In this document: positions 32,873-41,263 of the stretch, piece after piece
How the letters are laid out: every line of letters starts with the position of its first letter
Position numbering within the stretch: the first letter of the stretch is position 1
NCBI GenBank assembly: GCA_034432595.1
Contig: DAOUBT010000031.1
Location: 1-64,000, forward strand
Source: DAOTZR01 sp034432595
GTDB taxonomy: Bacteria > Chloroflexota > Anaerolineae > B4-G1 > SLSP01
Direction: 5' to 3'
Length of the DNA stretch: 64,000 nt
Position numbers and translations under genes: made by a program
Notes under the pieces: model-generated
What the model was told of the DNA's origin: nothing
The model's database searches: none
The model's input: the letters and a program-made list of their open reading frames with translations, nothing else

Positions 32873-33556
32873 ATGCAACGCACGCAAACTTTACTCCTGA
32901 TTCGGCACGCAGAAGCGGAACACCATCGTGCCAACCTTACCGGCGGATGGACGGATACCAACCTGACGCCGCACGGCTATCGGCAAGCGGCGGCCTTAGC
33001 GGCGCGCCTGCAAAAGGAGCTTGCCGGTCAAAACCTGCGTCTCATCAGCAGCGACCTCAAACGCGCCGTGCAGACCGCCACCGTGCTCGCCGAAGCGCTC
33101 AACATCCCCTTCACCCTGGAGCCGGGCCTGCGCGACTACAACAACGGCATCGCCGCATGGATGCCGCGTGACCTCGCCGACCAGATGCGGGCGCCTTTCC
33201 CCCCGGACGTGATGAGCTGGCGCTCCCATCCCGGCGCGGAAAGCCTGGGCGAACACTTTGCGCGCGTGGCCAACACCCTGGCCGCCCTCCCCGATGCCGA
33301 AAACACCTACACCCTTATCGTCACCCACGCCAGCGTCATCAACTGCGCCCTCATGTGGTGGCTCGACATCACCCCGCACTATCCCGAACGTCCCTGGATA
33401 GATTGTTCCGTCGTACCGACCAGCGTTACCCTCTTGAGCAGTAATGCTTTCGGTGAGCCACTCATAGTCACCCTGAACGATTATGCCCATCTCTGGGCAG
33501 CCGATTTGCATCCCCCTGTCTGGCCTGATCTCACCTACCCCAAGGAGGCTCTCTGA
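32873..33556 (+). CDS. Histidine phosphatase family (phosphoglycerate mutase-like) protein
   Basis: A 227-residue enzyme of the histidine phosphatase superfamily. Residues 6-14 contain LLIRHAEAE, the RHG-type motif with a Gly to Ala change (phospho-acceptor His11). SSDLKRAVQTA and TLIVTHASVINCA give the second arginine and the second catalytic histidine. The substrate cannot be read from sequence. Start chosen at ATG 32873; the frame extends upstream to 32684 through a promoter-like TACAAT. The stop TGA overlaps the next ATG (TGATG), so the two genes are coupled. Confidence 0.85.
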   Translation: MQRTQTLLLIRHAEAEHHRANLTGGWTDTNLTPHGYRQAAALAARLQKELAGQNLRLISSDLKRAVQTATVLAEALNIPFTLEPGLRDYNNGIAAWMPRDLADQMRAPFPPDVMSWRSHPGAESLGEHFARVANTLAALPDAENTYTLIVTHASVINCALMWWLDITPHYPERPWIDCSVVPTSVTLLSSNAFGEPLIVTLNDYAHLWAADLHPPVWPDLTYPKEAL

Positions 33557-34728
33557 TGAAACCCTGGATACGGCTCTCCCTACTCATCCTGACGGCTTTA
33601 CTCCTTGTCGGGTGCAGCGGCAACGCCACCCCCGCAGCCGGCGCGAACATCAACGGGACGATCACCAAAACATCCGCAGGCGAAGACCTTTTCTTTACCG
33701 TGCCCGTCCCGGAAGCGCGCGCCCCCATCGGCCTGGACTTCCGCGCCACCCTGCAAGAAGGCACTCTCACCGCTCTGATGCTGGACGCCGAGAACAACAT
33801 TGTCTGGCAAGCCACCGCGCAAACAGGACAAAACTTCAACGTCAACACCATTGTGCGACCTGAAACAAGTGGAGAATACCGCCTCGGCCTGCGCTGGAGC
33901 GGACCGGTCAAAGGCTCCTACGCCCTGGAATGGCGTCCTGGCGAAGTCCCGGTAGCGACCGTGCGGCCCATCGCCTTGCTCGGCGGCCTGGGCATGATTC
34001 TGGTGGGCGTGGGCTACCTCGTCTACGCCCTGATGCGCGAAGCAAGCTGGCGCTATCTGGGCTGGGGCGCGTTAGGCTGGCTGCTCAGCATAGCCCTCAA
34101 ATTCGCCTGGGCGATACCCTTCAACGGCCCCATCTACAATGCGCTCACGCGCTTTCTGCCGGGGCAGACCGGGCAAATCCTCTTTTACATTTACGTGGGC
34201 GCGCTCACCGGCGTTTTTGAAGTCCTCATCGTCTGGCTGGTATTGCGCTCCACGCGCCTTGGACGGGCCATCTGGGTAGATGCATTGGGCTTTGGCATAG
34301 CCTTCGGTGCCGCCGAAGCCATCGTCCTGGGCATGAACACGCTGGCCAGCGTCATCATGGCGCTTTCCAATCCGGGCGTTTTCATCCCTGCGCAACTCGC
34401 GCAAATTGCGCTCCTCAACAACCCGCTCTACAGCCTCGCGCCGATTTGGGAACGCTTCTTCACCGTGCTCATCCACACCGGCGCGAACGTCGCCCTCTTC
34501 TACGCCATTGCGCGCCGCGAAACGCGCGCTTTCTGGCTGGCCTTTGCGCTCAAAACCGTCATAGACACCGGGGCTGCTTTTGGGCAATTCTGGGGCGTGG
34601 ACACCCTGGGAAAAGTCTGGGTGTTAGAAATTGGGGTAGCCATCTTTGGGGTTTTGGGATGGTGGCTCACGCGCGCCATCGCGCAACGTTATCCTGAACC
34701 GGGCGCAGCCAGCGAAACAGCGGGATGA
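33556..34728 (+). CDS. Lipoprotein fused to a YhfC-type intramembrane metalloprotease
   Basis: A 390-residue protein. It begins with a lipoprotein signal (LLLVGC, Cys20), then a beta domain of about 100 residues resembling a pre-peptidase C-terminal domain (SAGEDLFFTVPV to GSYALEWRPG). From about 135 there are roughly eight membrane helices with GFGIAFGAAEAIVLGM (about 249) and WERFFTVLIHTGANV (about 297), the Glu and Glu-Arg/His motifs of the YhfC/CPBP-related intramembrane protease group. Predicted role: cleavage of membrane proteins, sensing through the external domain. Coupled to the upstream phosphatase. Confidence 0.65.
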   Translation: MKPWIRLSLLILTALLLVGCSGNATPAAGANINGTITKTSAGEDLFFTVPVPEARAPIGLDFRATLQEGTLTALMLDAENNIVWQATAQTGQNFNVNTIVRPETSGEYRLGLRWSGPVKGSYALEWRPGEVPVATVRPIALLGGLGMILVGVGYLVYALMREASWRYLGWGALGWLLSIALKFAWAIPFNGPIYNALTRFLPGQTGQILFYIYVGALTGVFEVLIVWLVLRSTRLGRAIWVDALGFGIAFGAAEAIVLGMNTLASVIMALSNPGVFIPAQLAQIALLNNPLYSLAPIWERFFTVLIHTGANVALFYAIARRETRAFWLAFALKTVIDTGAAFGQFWGVDTLGKVWVLEIGVAIFGVLGWWLTRAIAQRYPEPGAASETAG

Positions 34729-35075
34729 GCCGCGCCGCCGTTCGTTAATCCACCGCTCACGTCACCCGCCCCTGGAGATGTCGGGGCGGGTGATGTTAAA
34801 ACAACAGCGCATCTGCCTTTTCTGGCATACCGATAGAAGTGCCCAACGTTCAATGCGAGTGCCTGCCTGGTTTCAGTACCAGAACAGCTATTGAAATCGC
34901 CATCGGCCATTTTGTCCGCCTGGATAGGGTATCCGATGGGATGGACGGAGGCAATGCCCTCGCCTAACCTGTTGTTGCCCGCCCAGCCTTTACTCACCCG
35001 CTTACCCGGCTGAAAGCACATCAGCGGCGCTTTCAACGATGACTCCGCTAAGGGATGGTAAGCAGTGACCTGACA
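34729..35075. other. Intergenic region with a terminator hairpin
   Basis: No gene is seen in these 347 bases. TCACCCGCCCC (34762-34772) pairs with GGGGCGGGTGA (34783-34793) downstream of the protease gene, without a strong T-run. The rest shows no structure that I recognise. Confidence 0.5.
34762..34793 (+). terminator. Hairpin terminator of the phosphatase-protease operon
   Basis: An 11-base-pair perfect stem with a ten-base loop, 34 bases after the stop codon; followed by TGTTAAAAC rather than a T-run. Confidence 0.5.
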
Positions 35076-36323
35076 TCACGCATGAGCGCTCTCGTCCTCA
35101 AGAGCACACACCACAACAGCTTGTTTCTTCCCTTTGACATGAATCTCGCGGGTGGCGCCAATTTTGAACGAAGGTTGCATGCGAGGACAGAGATGCCCGG
35201 AAACCAGCACTTCGCCCGCCTCTGCCGCACTTTCAATACGCTTAGCCGTATTCACGGTATCACCGATGGCGTCGTAGAATTTCACCCCGGTTCCCCCCAA
35301 CAATCCTTCAACAACCAGGCCGGACTCCAGTCCAATGCCAGCACCCAGCTTCTCCTTGGCCAGAAGAGGCGTAATCTGGCGGCGTAATTCCATGGCCGCA
35401 TGCAAGGCAACATCAGCATCGGAGAAAATCGCCATCACTTCATCTGCTGAAAACTTGAACTTCACGGGAGGATACATGGTCAGGACGGCTTCCGAAGCAC
35501 GATAATAAGCGTCCAACAGCGCGACTACCTCCTCAGGCGTATGCATCTCGCTCCACGCGGTAAATCCCCGAATATCCATGAATAGAACCGTGCGCTCCCG
35601 CCGGGCAGTATGAAGAGCCTTAGGATTCTCAAGCGTCTTGAGAAGTAAATCGCGCCCTAAAAGCCACTCTGAATACATGTGGAGTTGAGAGGAGGTCTGC
35701 CGCAATTGCCTTAAATAATGCTCTGCCATCAGGTTGGCCAGGCCTGTGCTTAGTCCAACCACCAGAATGGCCAGGCCGATAAAAACATGGCTTTCGTCAC
35801 TGAAGAAGACTTGCAGAGAAAGGGTCTGGCTAGGATTCGCATACGTTTCAAAAATAGCGTACATAAAGAAGAGAATCGCTGTACGGACCGCATTTTCTAC
35901 AACGATAAGAAGAGAGCCCATGTTGGGAAAGCGAAAACGCAACTCCTGCAGCAAACCGATGGCCAGAGCGAAACCCCAGTAACCCAGATGATGATAAGCG
36001 GCAAAAAACCGTGGACCTTCCAATGAGCTTTCTACCAGAGTATAAACGGCAGGACCAACCAGGTTACCGATCAAACGGCGGGGTTGCTCCGTCACCTGCC
36101 AGCGCGTCAGCACATACGCCTGAATCAGGGCCGAGAAAACAAGCACATATAAATCAGGGGCACGTAGATAGTCCAGGGGGCTTTCAATGAGCAGCTCAAA
36201 CAAGATGTTGGCTACCGGAAAATAGGCAGAATTGCTGAACAACTCTATCCAAAAACGAATCGGGAAAGTCCCTGTGATGCGTTGTTCAAAGAGACCACCA
36301 GAATTATTCTTCATATCTCGCAT
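35076..36323 (-). CDS. Membrane-anchored class III adenylate/guanylate cyclase
   Basis: A 415-residue protein with about six N-terminal membrane helices (residues 1-190) and a class III cyclase domain (about 225-405). Metal-binding Asp residues are in LFMDIRGFTAW and KFSADEVMAIF; the latter normally reads GD and here reads AD, keeping the aspartate. YDAIGDTVNTAKRIESA supplies the transition-state Asn and Arg. All catalytic residues therefore seem present. Product (cAMP or cGMP) is not certain from the motifs. No linked effector protein. The start region has a weak ribosome site. Confidence 0.85.
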   Translation of the reverse strand: MRDMKNNSGGLFEQRITGTFPIRFWIELFSNSAYFPVANILFELLIESPLDYLRAPDLYVLVFSALIQAYVLTRWQVTEQPRRLIGNLVGPAVYTLVESSLEGPRFFAAYHHLGYWGFALAIGLLQELRFRFPNMGSLLIVVENAVRTAILFFMYAIFETYANPSQTLSLQVFFSDESHVFIGLAILVVGLSTGLANLMAEHYLRQLRQTSSQLHMYSEWLLGRDLLLKTLENPKALHTARRERTVLFMDIRGFTAWSEMHTPEEVVALLDAYYRASEAVLTMYPPVKFKFSADEVMAIFSDADVALHAAMELRRQITPLLAKEKLGAGIGLESGLVVEGLLGGTGVKFYDAIGDTVNTAKRIESAAEAGEVLVSGHLCPRMQPSFKIGATREIHVKGKKQAVVVCALEDESAHA

Positions 36324-36423
36324 CCCATAATTGAGAGGATTTTTCTTGCAACAGCTTCGCCAGCGTCTCCCCCATGCGAGCCCACCACGGCCCGACTCCC
36401 TTTCAAGAAGCCCTCTTTCTCGT

Positions 36424-36456
36424 TAAAAATCACCCTGGCAAGCGGATGCCAGGGTG
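36424..36456 (-). terminator. Rho-independent terminator
   Basis: Minus strand CACCCTGGCA-N6-TGCCAGGGTG followed by ATTTTTAA, downstream of the small membrane protein gene. Confidence 0.8.
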
Positions 36457-36526
36457 TTTCACAGTCCGTTACAATCCCCCTCTCACGCCCTCCTGCTGGA
36501 GATTCCAGAGATGGAGAGCTTTAGAC

Positions 36527-36730
36527 CTATGAGGTACTATCCTCATCCTCTTCCCAATGGATAATCCACACGGCAAGGGCTGCAACGCCCAACGTAGCAA
36601 CCGTCAGGGTGATCCACCCGGCCAGCGGCAAACCCACGTCCCGCGCCGACCAGATGAGCACCACTTCCATGCCCAGCGCCAGCACCGCCCAGGTCACCAG
36701 GCGCGGATGCTCCCATAAGAATTTCTTCAT
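36527..36730 (-). CDS. Small two-helix membrane protein
   Basis: A 67-residue protein of unknown function: short basic N-terminus, two hydrophobic helices (LVTWAVLALGMEVVLIW and LAGWITLTVATLGVAALAVWII) and an acidic tail EEDEDSTS. It has a ribosome site (AAGGAGCAGG), follows the GNAT gene by 20 bases and is followed by a terminator, which support a real gene. Confidence 0.65.
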   Translation of the reverse strand: MKKFLWEHPRLVTWAVLALGMEVVLIWSARDVGLPLAGWITLTVATLGVAALAVWIIHWEEDEDSTS

Positions 36731-36750
36731 CCACCTGCTCCTTGTGAAGT

Positions 36751-37248
36751 TTAGATAGGACGACGCACCATGCCCTCACGCAGCTTCTTGAGCATCACCT
36801 CATGCTGCGTACTATTCCATTCCAACACGGCTTCACGCCACGCCTTAGGCAGTTCAGTGACAAGGCGCTTCTCATAGCCGAACAACTCCCAAAACGAGAC
36901 CAGCTCTTCGCTGGGATTTACCGGCAGGAAGAGCACCGCAGCTTCCGCTTCCAGGTTCTTCCCTTCCTCTTCCATGGCCGAAATCATCGCCTTACCGGCG
37001 ACCACGCGATCAATGGAAGGGGCGATTAAGAAATCCGTTACCCGCACGACCAGATTTTCAATCTGCCAGCCCAACAGACCAACCATCTGCCCGTTGTACT
37101 CAGCAATGAAAAACCCCACATAACTAAAGCGCTCCGCAACATCCATGCGCGTGACCGGCGCCGCACCAGGGCGTGCCTTATTGACGAAATCCGCGATCAT
37201 TTGCGCATCTTGTAACCGCGCCCGACGTACTTGAACGTTTGGAGCCAT
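36751..37248 (-). CDS. GNAT-family acetyltransferase-like protein
   Basis: A 165-residue protein. The N-terminal VQVRRARLQDAQMIADFVN, central GFFIAEYNGQMVGLLGWQ strand pair and terminal FWELFGYEKR match the GNAT fold; the acetyl-CoA-binding Q/RxxGxG/A loop is not obvious, so activity is uncertain. Start chosen at ATG 37248 (GGGGGTG upstream). The substrate is unknown. It forms an operon with the small membrane protein. Confidence 0.65.
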   Translation of the reverse strand: MAPNVQVRRARLQDAQMIADFVNKARPGAAPVTRMDVAERFSYVGFFIAEYNGQMVGLLGWQIENLVVRVTDFLIAPSIDRVVAGKAMISAMEEEGKNLEAEAAVLFLPVNPSEELVSFWELFGYEKRLVTELPKAWREAVLEWNSTQHEVMLKKLREGMVRRPI

Positions 37249-37482
37249 ATTCACCCCCTGTGGCTGATTGAGAAAAATAGCATTCGGTAAACGGATTCTA
37301 CGTCACTGCAACCCTCAGTCCACCTATCGCAACCGAAGCGTTCAAAACGGTTTAGCTTCTCTTAAGGCTCGCTGCTCGCTTCGGCACCTTCTCAACACAC
37401 AGCAGCTACCTGCCGCGCAAAAGCGCCTTTGCAGTGAACTCATCTGTAATTATACTCAGTTTCAAAGTAAAAACAATCCACA

Positions 37483-37510
37483 TTTACAGATTACCTTAAC
37501 CATGCTATAA
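37483..37510 (+). promoter_or_regulatory. Sigma-70-type promoter
   Basis: TTTACA (37483-37488), 16-base spacer, perfect TATAAT (37505-37510), 30 bases before the DUF948-like gene. Confidence 0.75.
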
Positions 37511-37539
37511 TGATTACAGCATCGAGCAAGGAGAAGCGT

Positions 37540-38007
37540 ATGGAAATCGAGCCTCGACCACAGACAACGCCAACACAGAGCTATGAAATACCGACTGATG
37601 ATGCGCAAATGAAGCGCTTGCAGGTTTACCTGATCATCGGCGCAATCGTTTTTCTGGCCTTGCTGATTGCCGCCATTGCCTTGATGGCCGCCCACCCCAG
37701 CGCCACCGCCGTTATCCGCGACATCGCGATTATTTTTGTCGCCTTAGAAACTTTTGTCGTTGGAGCGGCCCTGGTGGTGCTCCTGTTCCAGCTCCAATCC
37801 CTGATTCGGGTGCTGCGCGATGAGATTCAACCGCTGCTCAAGTCGGTGAACGAAACGGCCAATACCCTGCGGGGAACAACCACGTTTGTCAGCGAGCATG
37901 TTGTGGATCCGGTTATCAAGGTGGCGAGTTTTAGCGCTGGCGTGCAGCGTGTTTTAAGCGATCTGGCTGCTGTGGTGCGCGGAGGTAAGTCCAAACCCGG
38001 AGCATAG
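37540..38007 (+). CDS. DUF948-like membrane protein
   Basis: A 155-residue protein with two hydrophobic helices (about residues 27-50 and 60-88) and a C-terminal amphipathic region (LLKSVNETANTLRGTTTFVSEHVVDPVIK) typical of DUF948 general-stress-type proteins. Start chosen at ATG 37540 with AAGGAG upstream. It precedes the YtxH gene by 45 bases, the same pairing as in Firmicutes stress operons. Confidence 0.65.
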   Translation: MEIEPRPQTTPTQSYEIPTDDAQMKRLQVYLIIGAIVFLALLIAAIALMAAHPSATAVIRDIAIIFVALETFVVGAALVVLLFQLQSLIRVLRDEIQPLLKSVNETANTLRGTTTFVSEHVVDPVIKVASFSAGVQRVLSDLAAVVRGGKSKPGA

Positions 38008-38052
38008 CAAGTCGCTTTTCATCCCCAATTCTTAATCACAAGGAGGTTGACC

Positions 38053-38451
38053 ATGTCGAATCGTGATAATAGTTTTGCCGCCTTTCTGGCAGGTTTTTTT
38101 GCTGGCGGCCTGGTAGGAGCCGCAGCAGCGTTGTTGTTCGCGCCGCAGGCGGGTGAAGAGACCCGTGCTCAGATTCAGCAAAAGAGCATCGAGTTGCGCG
38201 ATCAGGCCGCGCGCGTAGCCGAAGAAACCAGCGCCCAGACCAAAGAGCGCCTCGAAAAAGCCGCCGAAGAATTGCGCAAGCGCGCCAACGAGCTGCAGGA
38301 GCGCGCTAAGGAACTCCAGGAGCGCGCTGAGACGCTGATGGAAGAAGCGCAGAAACGGGCGGAAGAGACCGTGTCTAAAGTGCGCGGCGGAAAGAGCAGC
38401 GAACCGGCAAGCACGGGAATCGCCATCGAAGAAACTCCCGCGGAAGGGTAA
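38053..38451 (+). CDS. YtxH-domain protein
   Basis: A 132-residue protein. One glycine-rich helix (FLAGFFAGGLVGAAAALLFAP) is followed directly by AGEETR, the YtxH hallmark, and then by a long charged coiled coil (repeats of ELQERAKELQERAE). General-stress related in Bacillus; precise role unknown. AGGAGG six bases before ATG. A GC-rich hairpin follows. Confidence 0.82.
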   Translation: MSNRDNSFAAFLAGFFAGGLVGAAAALLFAPQAGEETRAQIQQKSIELRDQAARVAEETSAQTKERLEKAAEELRKRANELQERAKELQERAETLMEEAQKRAEETVSKVRGGKSSEPASTGIAIEETPAEG

Positions 38452-38466
38452 GCTTTCCCATCCTTA

Positions 38467-38491
38467 CGCCGCCGCTCCCAGGGCGGCGGCG
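38467..38491 (+). terminator. Hairpin after the YtxH gene
   Basis: CGCCGCCGC-N7-GCGGCGGCG, 16 bases past the stop codon, without a clear T-run. Confidence 0.5.
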
Positions 38492-38496
38492 TAAAC

Positions 38497-38524
38497 TTGC
38501 GCTTTTCCGAACTCGTGCTACAAT
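38497..38524 (+). promoter_or_regulatory. Promoter of the tRNA genes
   Basis: TTGCGC (38497-38502), 16-base spacer, TACAAT (38519-38524), 11 bases before the tRNA-His. Confidence 0.7.
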
Positions 38525-38535
38525 ATGGCCCGCAT

Positions 38536-38612
38536 GGTGGGTGTGGCCTAATGGTTAAGGCACCTGACTGTGGCTCAGGAGAGTGTGGGTTCGAGCCCCA
38601 TCACCCACCCCA
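38536..38612 (+). tRNA. tRNA-His (GTG)
   Basis: Full cloverleaf with the extra 5' G (-1) opposite C73, acceptor GTGGGTG/CACCCAC, anticodon loop CTGTGGC (anticodon GTG at 38570-38572), T-loop GTTCGAGCC and an encoded CCA. Confidence 0.95.
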
Positions 38613-38615
38613 GAG

Positions 38616-38642
38616 GCCGGACTTTTGAGAGTCCGGCTTTTT
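38616..38642 (+). terminator. Terminator between the two tRNA genes
   Basis: GCCGGACT-N6-AGTCCGGC followed by TTTTT. Confidence 0.85.
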
Positions 38643-38648
38643 CTATAA

Positions 38649-38721
38649 GCCCCCGTGGCTCAATGGATAGAGCATCTGACTTCGGATCAGAGGGTTGCAG
38701 GTTCGAGTCCTGCCGGGGGTA
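38649..38721 (+). tRNA. tRNA-Arg (TCG)
   Basis: Acceptor GCCCCCG pairs with CGGGGGT (terminal G-T pair), anticodon stem TCTGA/TCAGA, loop CTTCGGA giving anticodon TCG, T-loop GTTCGAGTC. CCA is not encoded. It reads CGA-family arginine codons. Confidence 0.92.
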
Positions 38722-38753
38722 CACACACTCAGCTATAAGCCCTATCTAAAGCA

Positions 38754-38784
38754 GCGAGCGCGGAGTACCGCGCTCGCTCTTTTT
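38754..38784 (+). terminator. Terminator of tRNA-Arg
   Basis: GCGAGCGCGG-AGTA-CCGCGCTCGC followed by TCTTTTT. It abuts the convergent murE stop codon. Confidence 0.9.
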
Positions 38785-40333
38785 ATGCCCGCACCGAAGC
38801 CGTGGGCAGTGTGGCTAACGTCTCTCCGCGCAACGCGCGCCGCATCGCCTCGCGGTCATCCCAGGGATATTCGATTTCACCAAAACACATGCTCTGTTCG
38901 TGCCCCTTTCCGCAGGCAAGAACAATATCACCGGGACGGGCTAACTGCACCGCGAAGCGAATCGCTTCCCCGCGATCGGCAACGCGCCAGAAGTCCCGGC
39001 CCTCAACGCGCCCGGCACGCGCCATCTCGTCCGCTGTTTCCGCCATAATCGCTTCTAAAGACTCAGTACGCGGATCTTCCGCTGTGATGACGGTGAAATC
39101 CGCTCCCTCTGCCGCCACGGCCCCCATCAAGCGCCGTTTGGCCCGGTCGCGTAACCCCGCGCTGCCAAACGTGACGATGACGCGCCCACCCGGAGGCGCG
39201 ATTTCCCGCGCCGTCTCTAATGCGCGTTTGAGCGCGTTGGGCGTATGCGCAAAATCCACAATGGCCATGAAGTCCTGCCCTTCATCAATCAGCTCCATAC
39301 GTCCCGGCACGCCTTTAAGGGCAGCCACGCCAGCTTCTACCGCCTCTAAAGAAACGCCAAGCGCCAGAGTGGCCGTCGCCGCCGCCAGGATGTTGCTCAC
39401 GTTATAAGCCCCAATCAAACTGGAGCGGAGGCGCAACGTCCCCCACGGGGTGCGCGCCAGGAAGCGCAGGCCCTGCGGCGTGTGCTCCACCTGTTCGGCA
39501 CCCACATCAACCCCAGCCGTAGCCACGCCATACGCATAGCGCTGTTCAGCGGGGATGGCCCGCAAGTAGGCGTAAGAGCCGGGATCATCTGCGTTGAGGA
39601 CGGCAATTTTGGGCACACCAGGCTTGCGCGTGCTTTCGGCAAGGGCGCGGAAGAGCCGCGCCTTCGCATCGCGATAGGCTTCCCACGTGCCATGGTAATC
39701 CAGATGTTCGTGCGTGATGTTGGTGACCACGGCCACATCAAAATCGCAGCCGGTGAGGCGGTGTTGCGCCAGACCATGGGAGGTGGATTCGAGTACGGCA
39801 TGGGTCGTTTCTGCAGCCACCATTTGCGCAAGATAGTGTTGGACCTCCGGCGCGGGTGGTGTGGTGGTGTGAAGGCCGGTGTCGTAGCTCGTATCGCCAA
39901 TCTGCGCGTTAACGGTGCTGATCATGCCCGCACGCAGGCCCGCGGCCCGCAGGATGTGGTAGATGAGGTTCGTCGTCGTCGTCTTCCCATCCGTGCCGGT
40001 GACGCCAATCAGCGTCATCTGCCGGGAGGGGAAGCCGTGCCAGGCCGCATGGAGCCAGGCCAGCGCCTCGCGGCTATCGCGCACGCGCAGATAGGGCACG
40101 CCGGCAGGCAGGGCAAGCGTCTCCGGCGCGCGCTCGCCAATGAGTAACAGGGCACCCGCCTCTGCCGCCTGCCGCAGGTAGGTGTGACCATCGCGATTCA
40201 CCCCCGGTATCGCGACGAAAATCCAGCCGGGTTTAACCTGCCGCGAGTCGTCGGTGATGCCCGCGACTTCCGCTTCCGGCCAATCCTGTGCCGCAATGTC
40301 GGGTAAAGCCTTGAGTAAGGTGGTCAGATTCAT
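38783..40333 (-). CDS. murE: UDP-MurNAc-tripeptide synthetase (MurE)
   Basis: A 516-residue Mur ligase that adds the third amino acid to the peptidoglycan stem peptide in the cytoplasm. Landmarks: N-terminal DDSRQVKPGWIFVAIPG, P-loop GVTGTDGKTTTTNL (about 108-121), STSHGL, TNITHEHLDYHGTWEAY, and the C-terminal FGSAGLRDRAKRRLMGA. The residue-3 specificity motif is EDPR instead of the DNPR of diaminopimelate-adding enzymes. Start chosen at ATG 40333 (AGGAGG upstream); the frame extends farther without a ribosome site. Other mur genes are not in this window; it follows the atp operon terminator. Confidence 0.93.
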   Translation of the reverse strand: MNLTTLLKALPDIAAQDWPEAEVAGITDDSRQVKPGWIFVAIPGVNRDGHTYLRQAAEAGALLLIGERAPETLALPAGVPYLRVRDSREALAWLHAAWHGFPSRQMTLIGVTGTDGKTTTTNLIYHILRAAGLRAGMISTVNAQIGDTSYDTGLHTTTPPAPEVQHYLAQMVAAETTHAVLESTSHGLAQHRLTGCDFDVAVVTNITHEHLDYHGTWEAYRDAKARLFRALAESTRKPGVPKIAVLNADDPGSYAYLRAIPAEQRYAYGVATAGVDVGAEQVEHTPQGLRFLARTPWGTLRLRSSLIGAYNVSNILAAATATLALGVSLEAVEAGVAALKGVPGRMELIDEGQDFMAIVDFAHTPNALKRALETAREIAPPGGRVIVTFGSAGLRDRAKRRLMGAVAAEGADFTVITAEDPRTESLEAIMAETADEMARAGRVEGRDFWRVADRGEAIRFAVQLARPGDIVLACGKGHEQSMCFGEIEYPWDDREAMRRALRGETLATLPTASVRA

Positions 40334-40417
40334 CGTTCCTCCTGTGTAACCGCCATGCATAACCACACTGGGCTGGAACAAGCTACACGGCAGGCAGGCC
40401 GCTGCGTTGACTATCCA

Positions 40418-40458
40418 GCCATAACAAAGCCTCCCTGCGGTAACCCGCAAGGGAGGCT
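40418..40458 (-). terminator. Terminator of the atp operon
   Basis: Minus strand GCCTCCCTTGCGG and CCGCAGGGAGGC pair with one bulge and are followed by TTTGTT, 24 bases after the last atp stop codon. Confidence 0.75.
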
Positions 40459-40481
40459 GTTCATCCCGGAGCGGGGATGGG

Positions 40482-41240
40482 TTAGTTCATCACACGCCGC
40501 AACTGATCCAGCTTGCCAGCGACGCTGCCATCCACCACGTAAGTGCCCAGATTGAGCACCAAACCGCCCAGGAGGGCCGGATCCACGCGATACTCGGTCT
40601 CCAGCTCCCGCCCAAGGCGACGCACCAGCTCGGCACGAATGGTCGCCTGCTCTTCGTCGGTGAGGGGCACGGCACTGGTCACAATGACCTTCGCAATGCC
40701 AGCAGCGCCGTCGGGATGGAGTTCTTGCAGCACGGGCAGCGTGCCTTCGCTCAAGCCGTTGAAAAAGCTTTCCACCAGGGCACGTTGACGCCGTTCATCC
40801 AGGGCCTCGCCCAGGAGGTGCTGCGCAGCAGCGATAGCCAGGCTGGCGATTTCGCCACGGCTGCGCGCCAGAAGGCGTTCTTTTTCGCTCTGCGCGTCCG
40901 CGCGTGCCTCATCCATGAGCTTGCGCGCATCCGTGCGGGCCTGTTCGAGCATTTCTTCGCGCAGGCTTTGAATTTCTCTTGAGGCCTGCGCCAGCATCTT
41001 CCGGGCCTCCTCGCGTGCCTCGTTGAGGATGCGTTCCCGCTCGCGGTCGGCGTTGGCCAGAGCCTCGGCAGCACGCGCTCGCTCTAATGCCAGGTCACGC
41101 TCCGCCTGACGACGGGCCTCGATGCGCCGCATCGCCGGCATCCACAGAAGCAGGCTCAACAGGCCAAACAGCGCCAGGAAGTTAATGACCTGCGCCAACA
41201 GATTGGCCGGGAAGATTCCCAGGCTACCTAAAGCGTCCAC
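40482..41240 (-). CDS. atpF: ATP synthase subunit b fused to the C-terminal domain of subunit delta
   Basis: A 252-residue protein of the peripheral stalk. Residues 1-28 are the membrane helix of b (FPANLLAQVINFLALFGLLSLLLW), about 29-160 the long charged b helix. From about 165 the sequence IVTSAVPLTDEEQ, DPALLGGLVLNLGTYVVDGSV and the end KLDQLRRVMN match the C-terminal domain of delta/OSCP. The roughly 105-residue N-terminal delta domain that normally caps the alpha subunits is missing. No alpha, gamma, beta or epsilon gene follows; the operon ends in a terminator. Probable start ATG 41240 with AAAGGAGGC upstream. Confidence 0.85.
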   Translation of the reverse strand: MDALGSLGIFPANLLAQVINFLALFGLLSLLLWMPAMRRIEARRQAERDLALERARAAEALANADRERERILNEAREEARKMLAQASREIQSLREEMLEQARTDARKLMDEARADAQSEKERLLARSRGEIASLAIAAAQHLLGEALDERRQRALVESFFNGLSEGTLPVLQELHPDGAAGIAKVIVTSAVPLTDEEQATIRAELVRRLGRELETEYRVDPALLGGLVLNLGTYVVDGSVAGKLDQLRRVMN

Positions 41241-41263
41241 GCTCCGCCTCCTTTAAACTTAAA

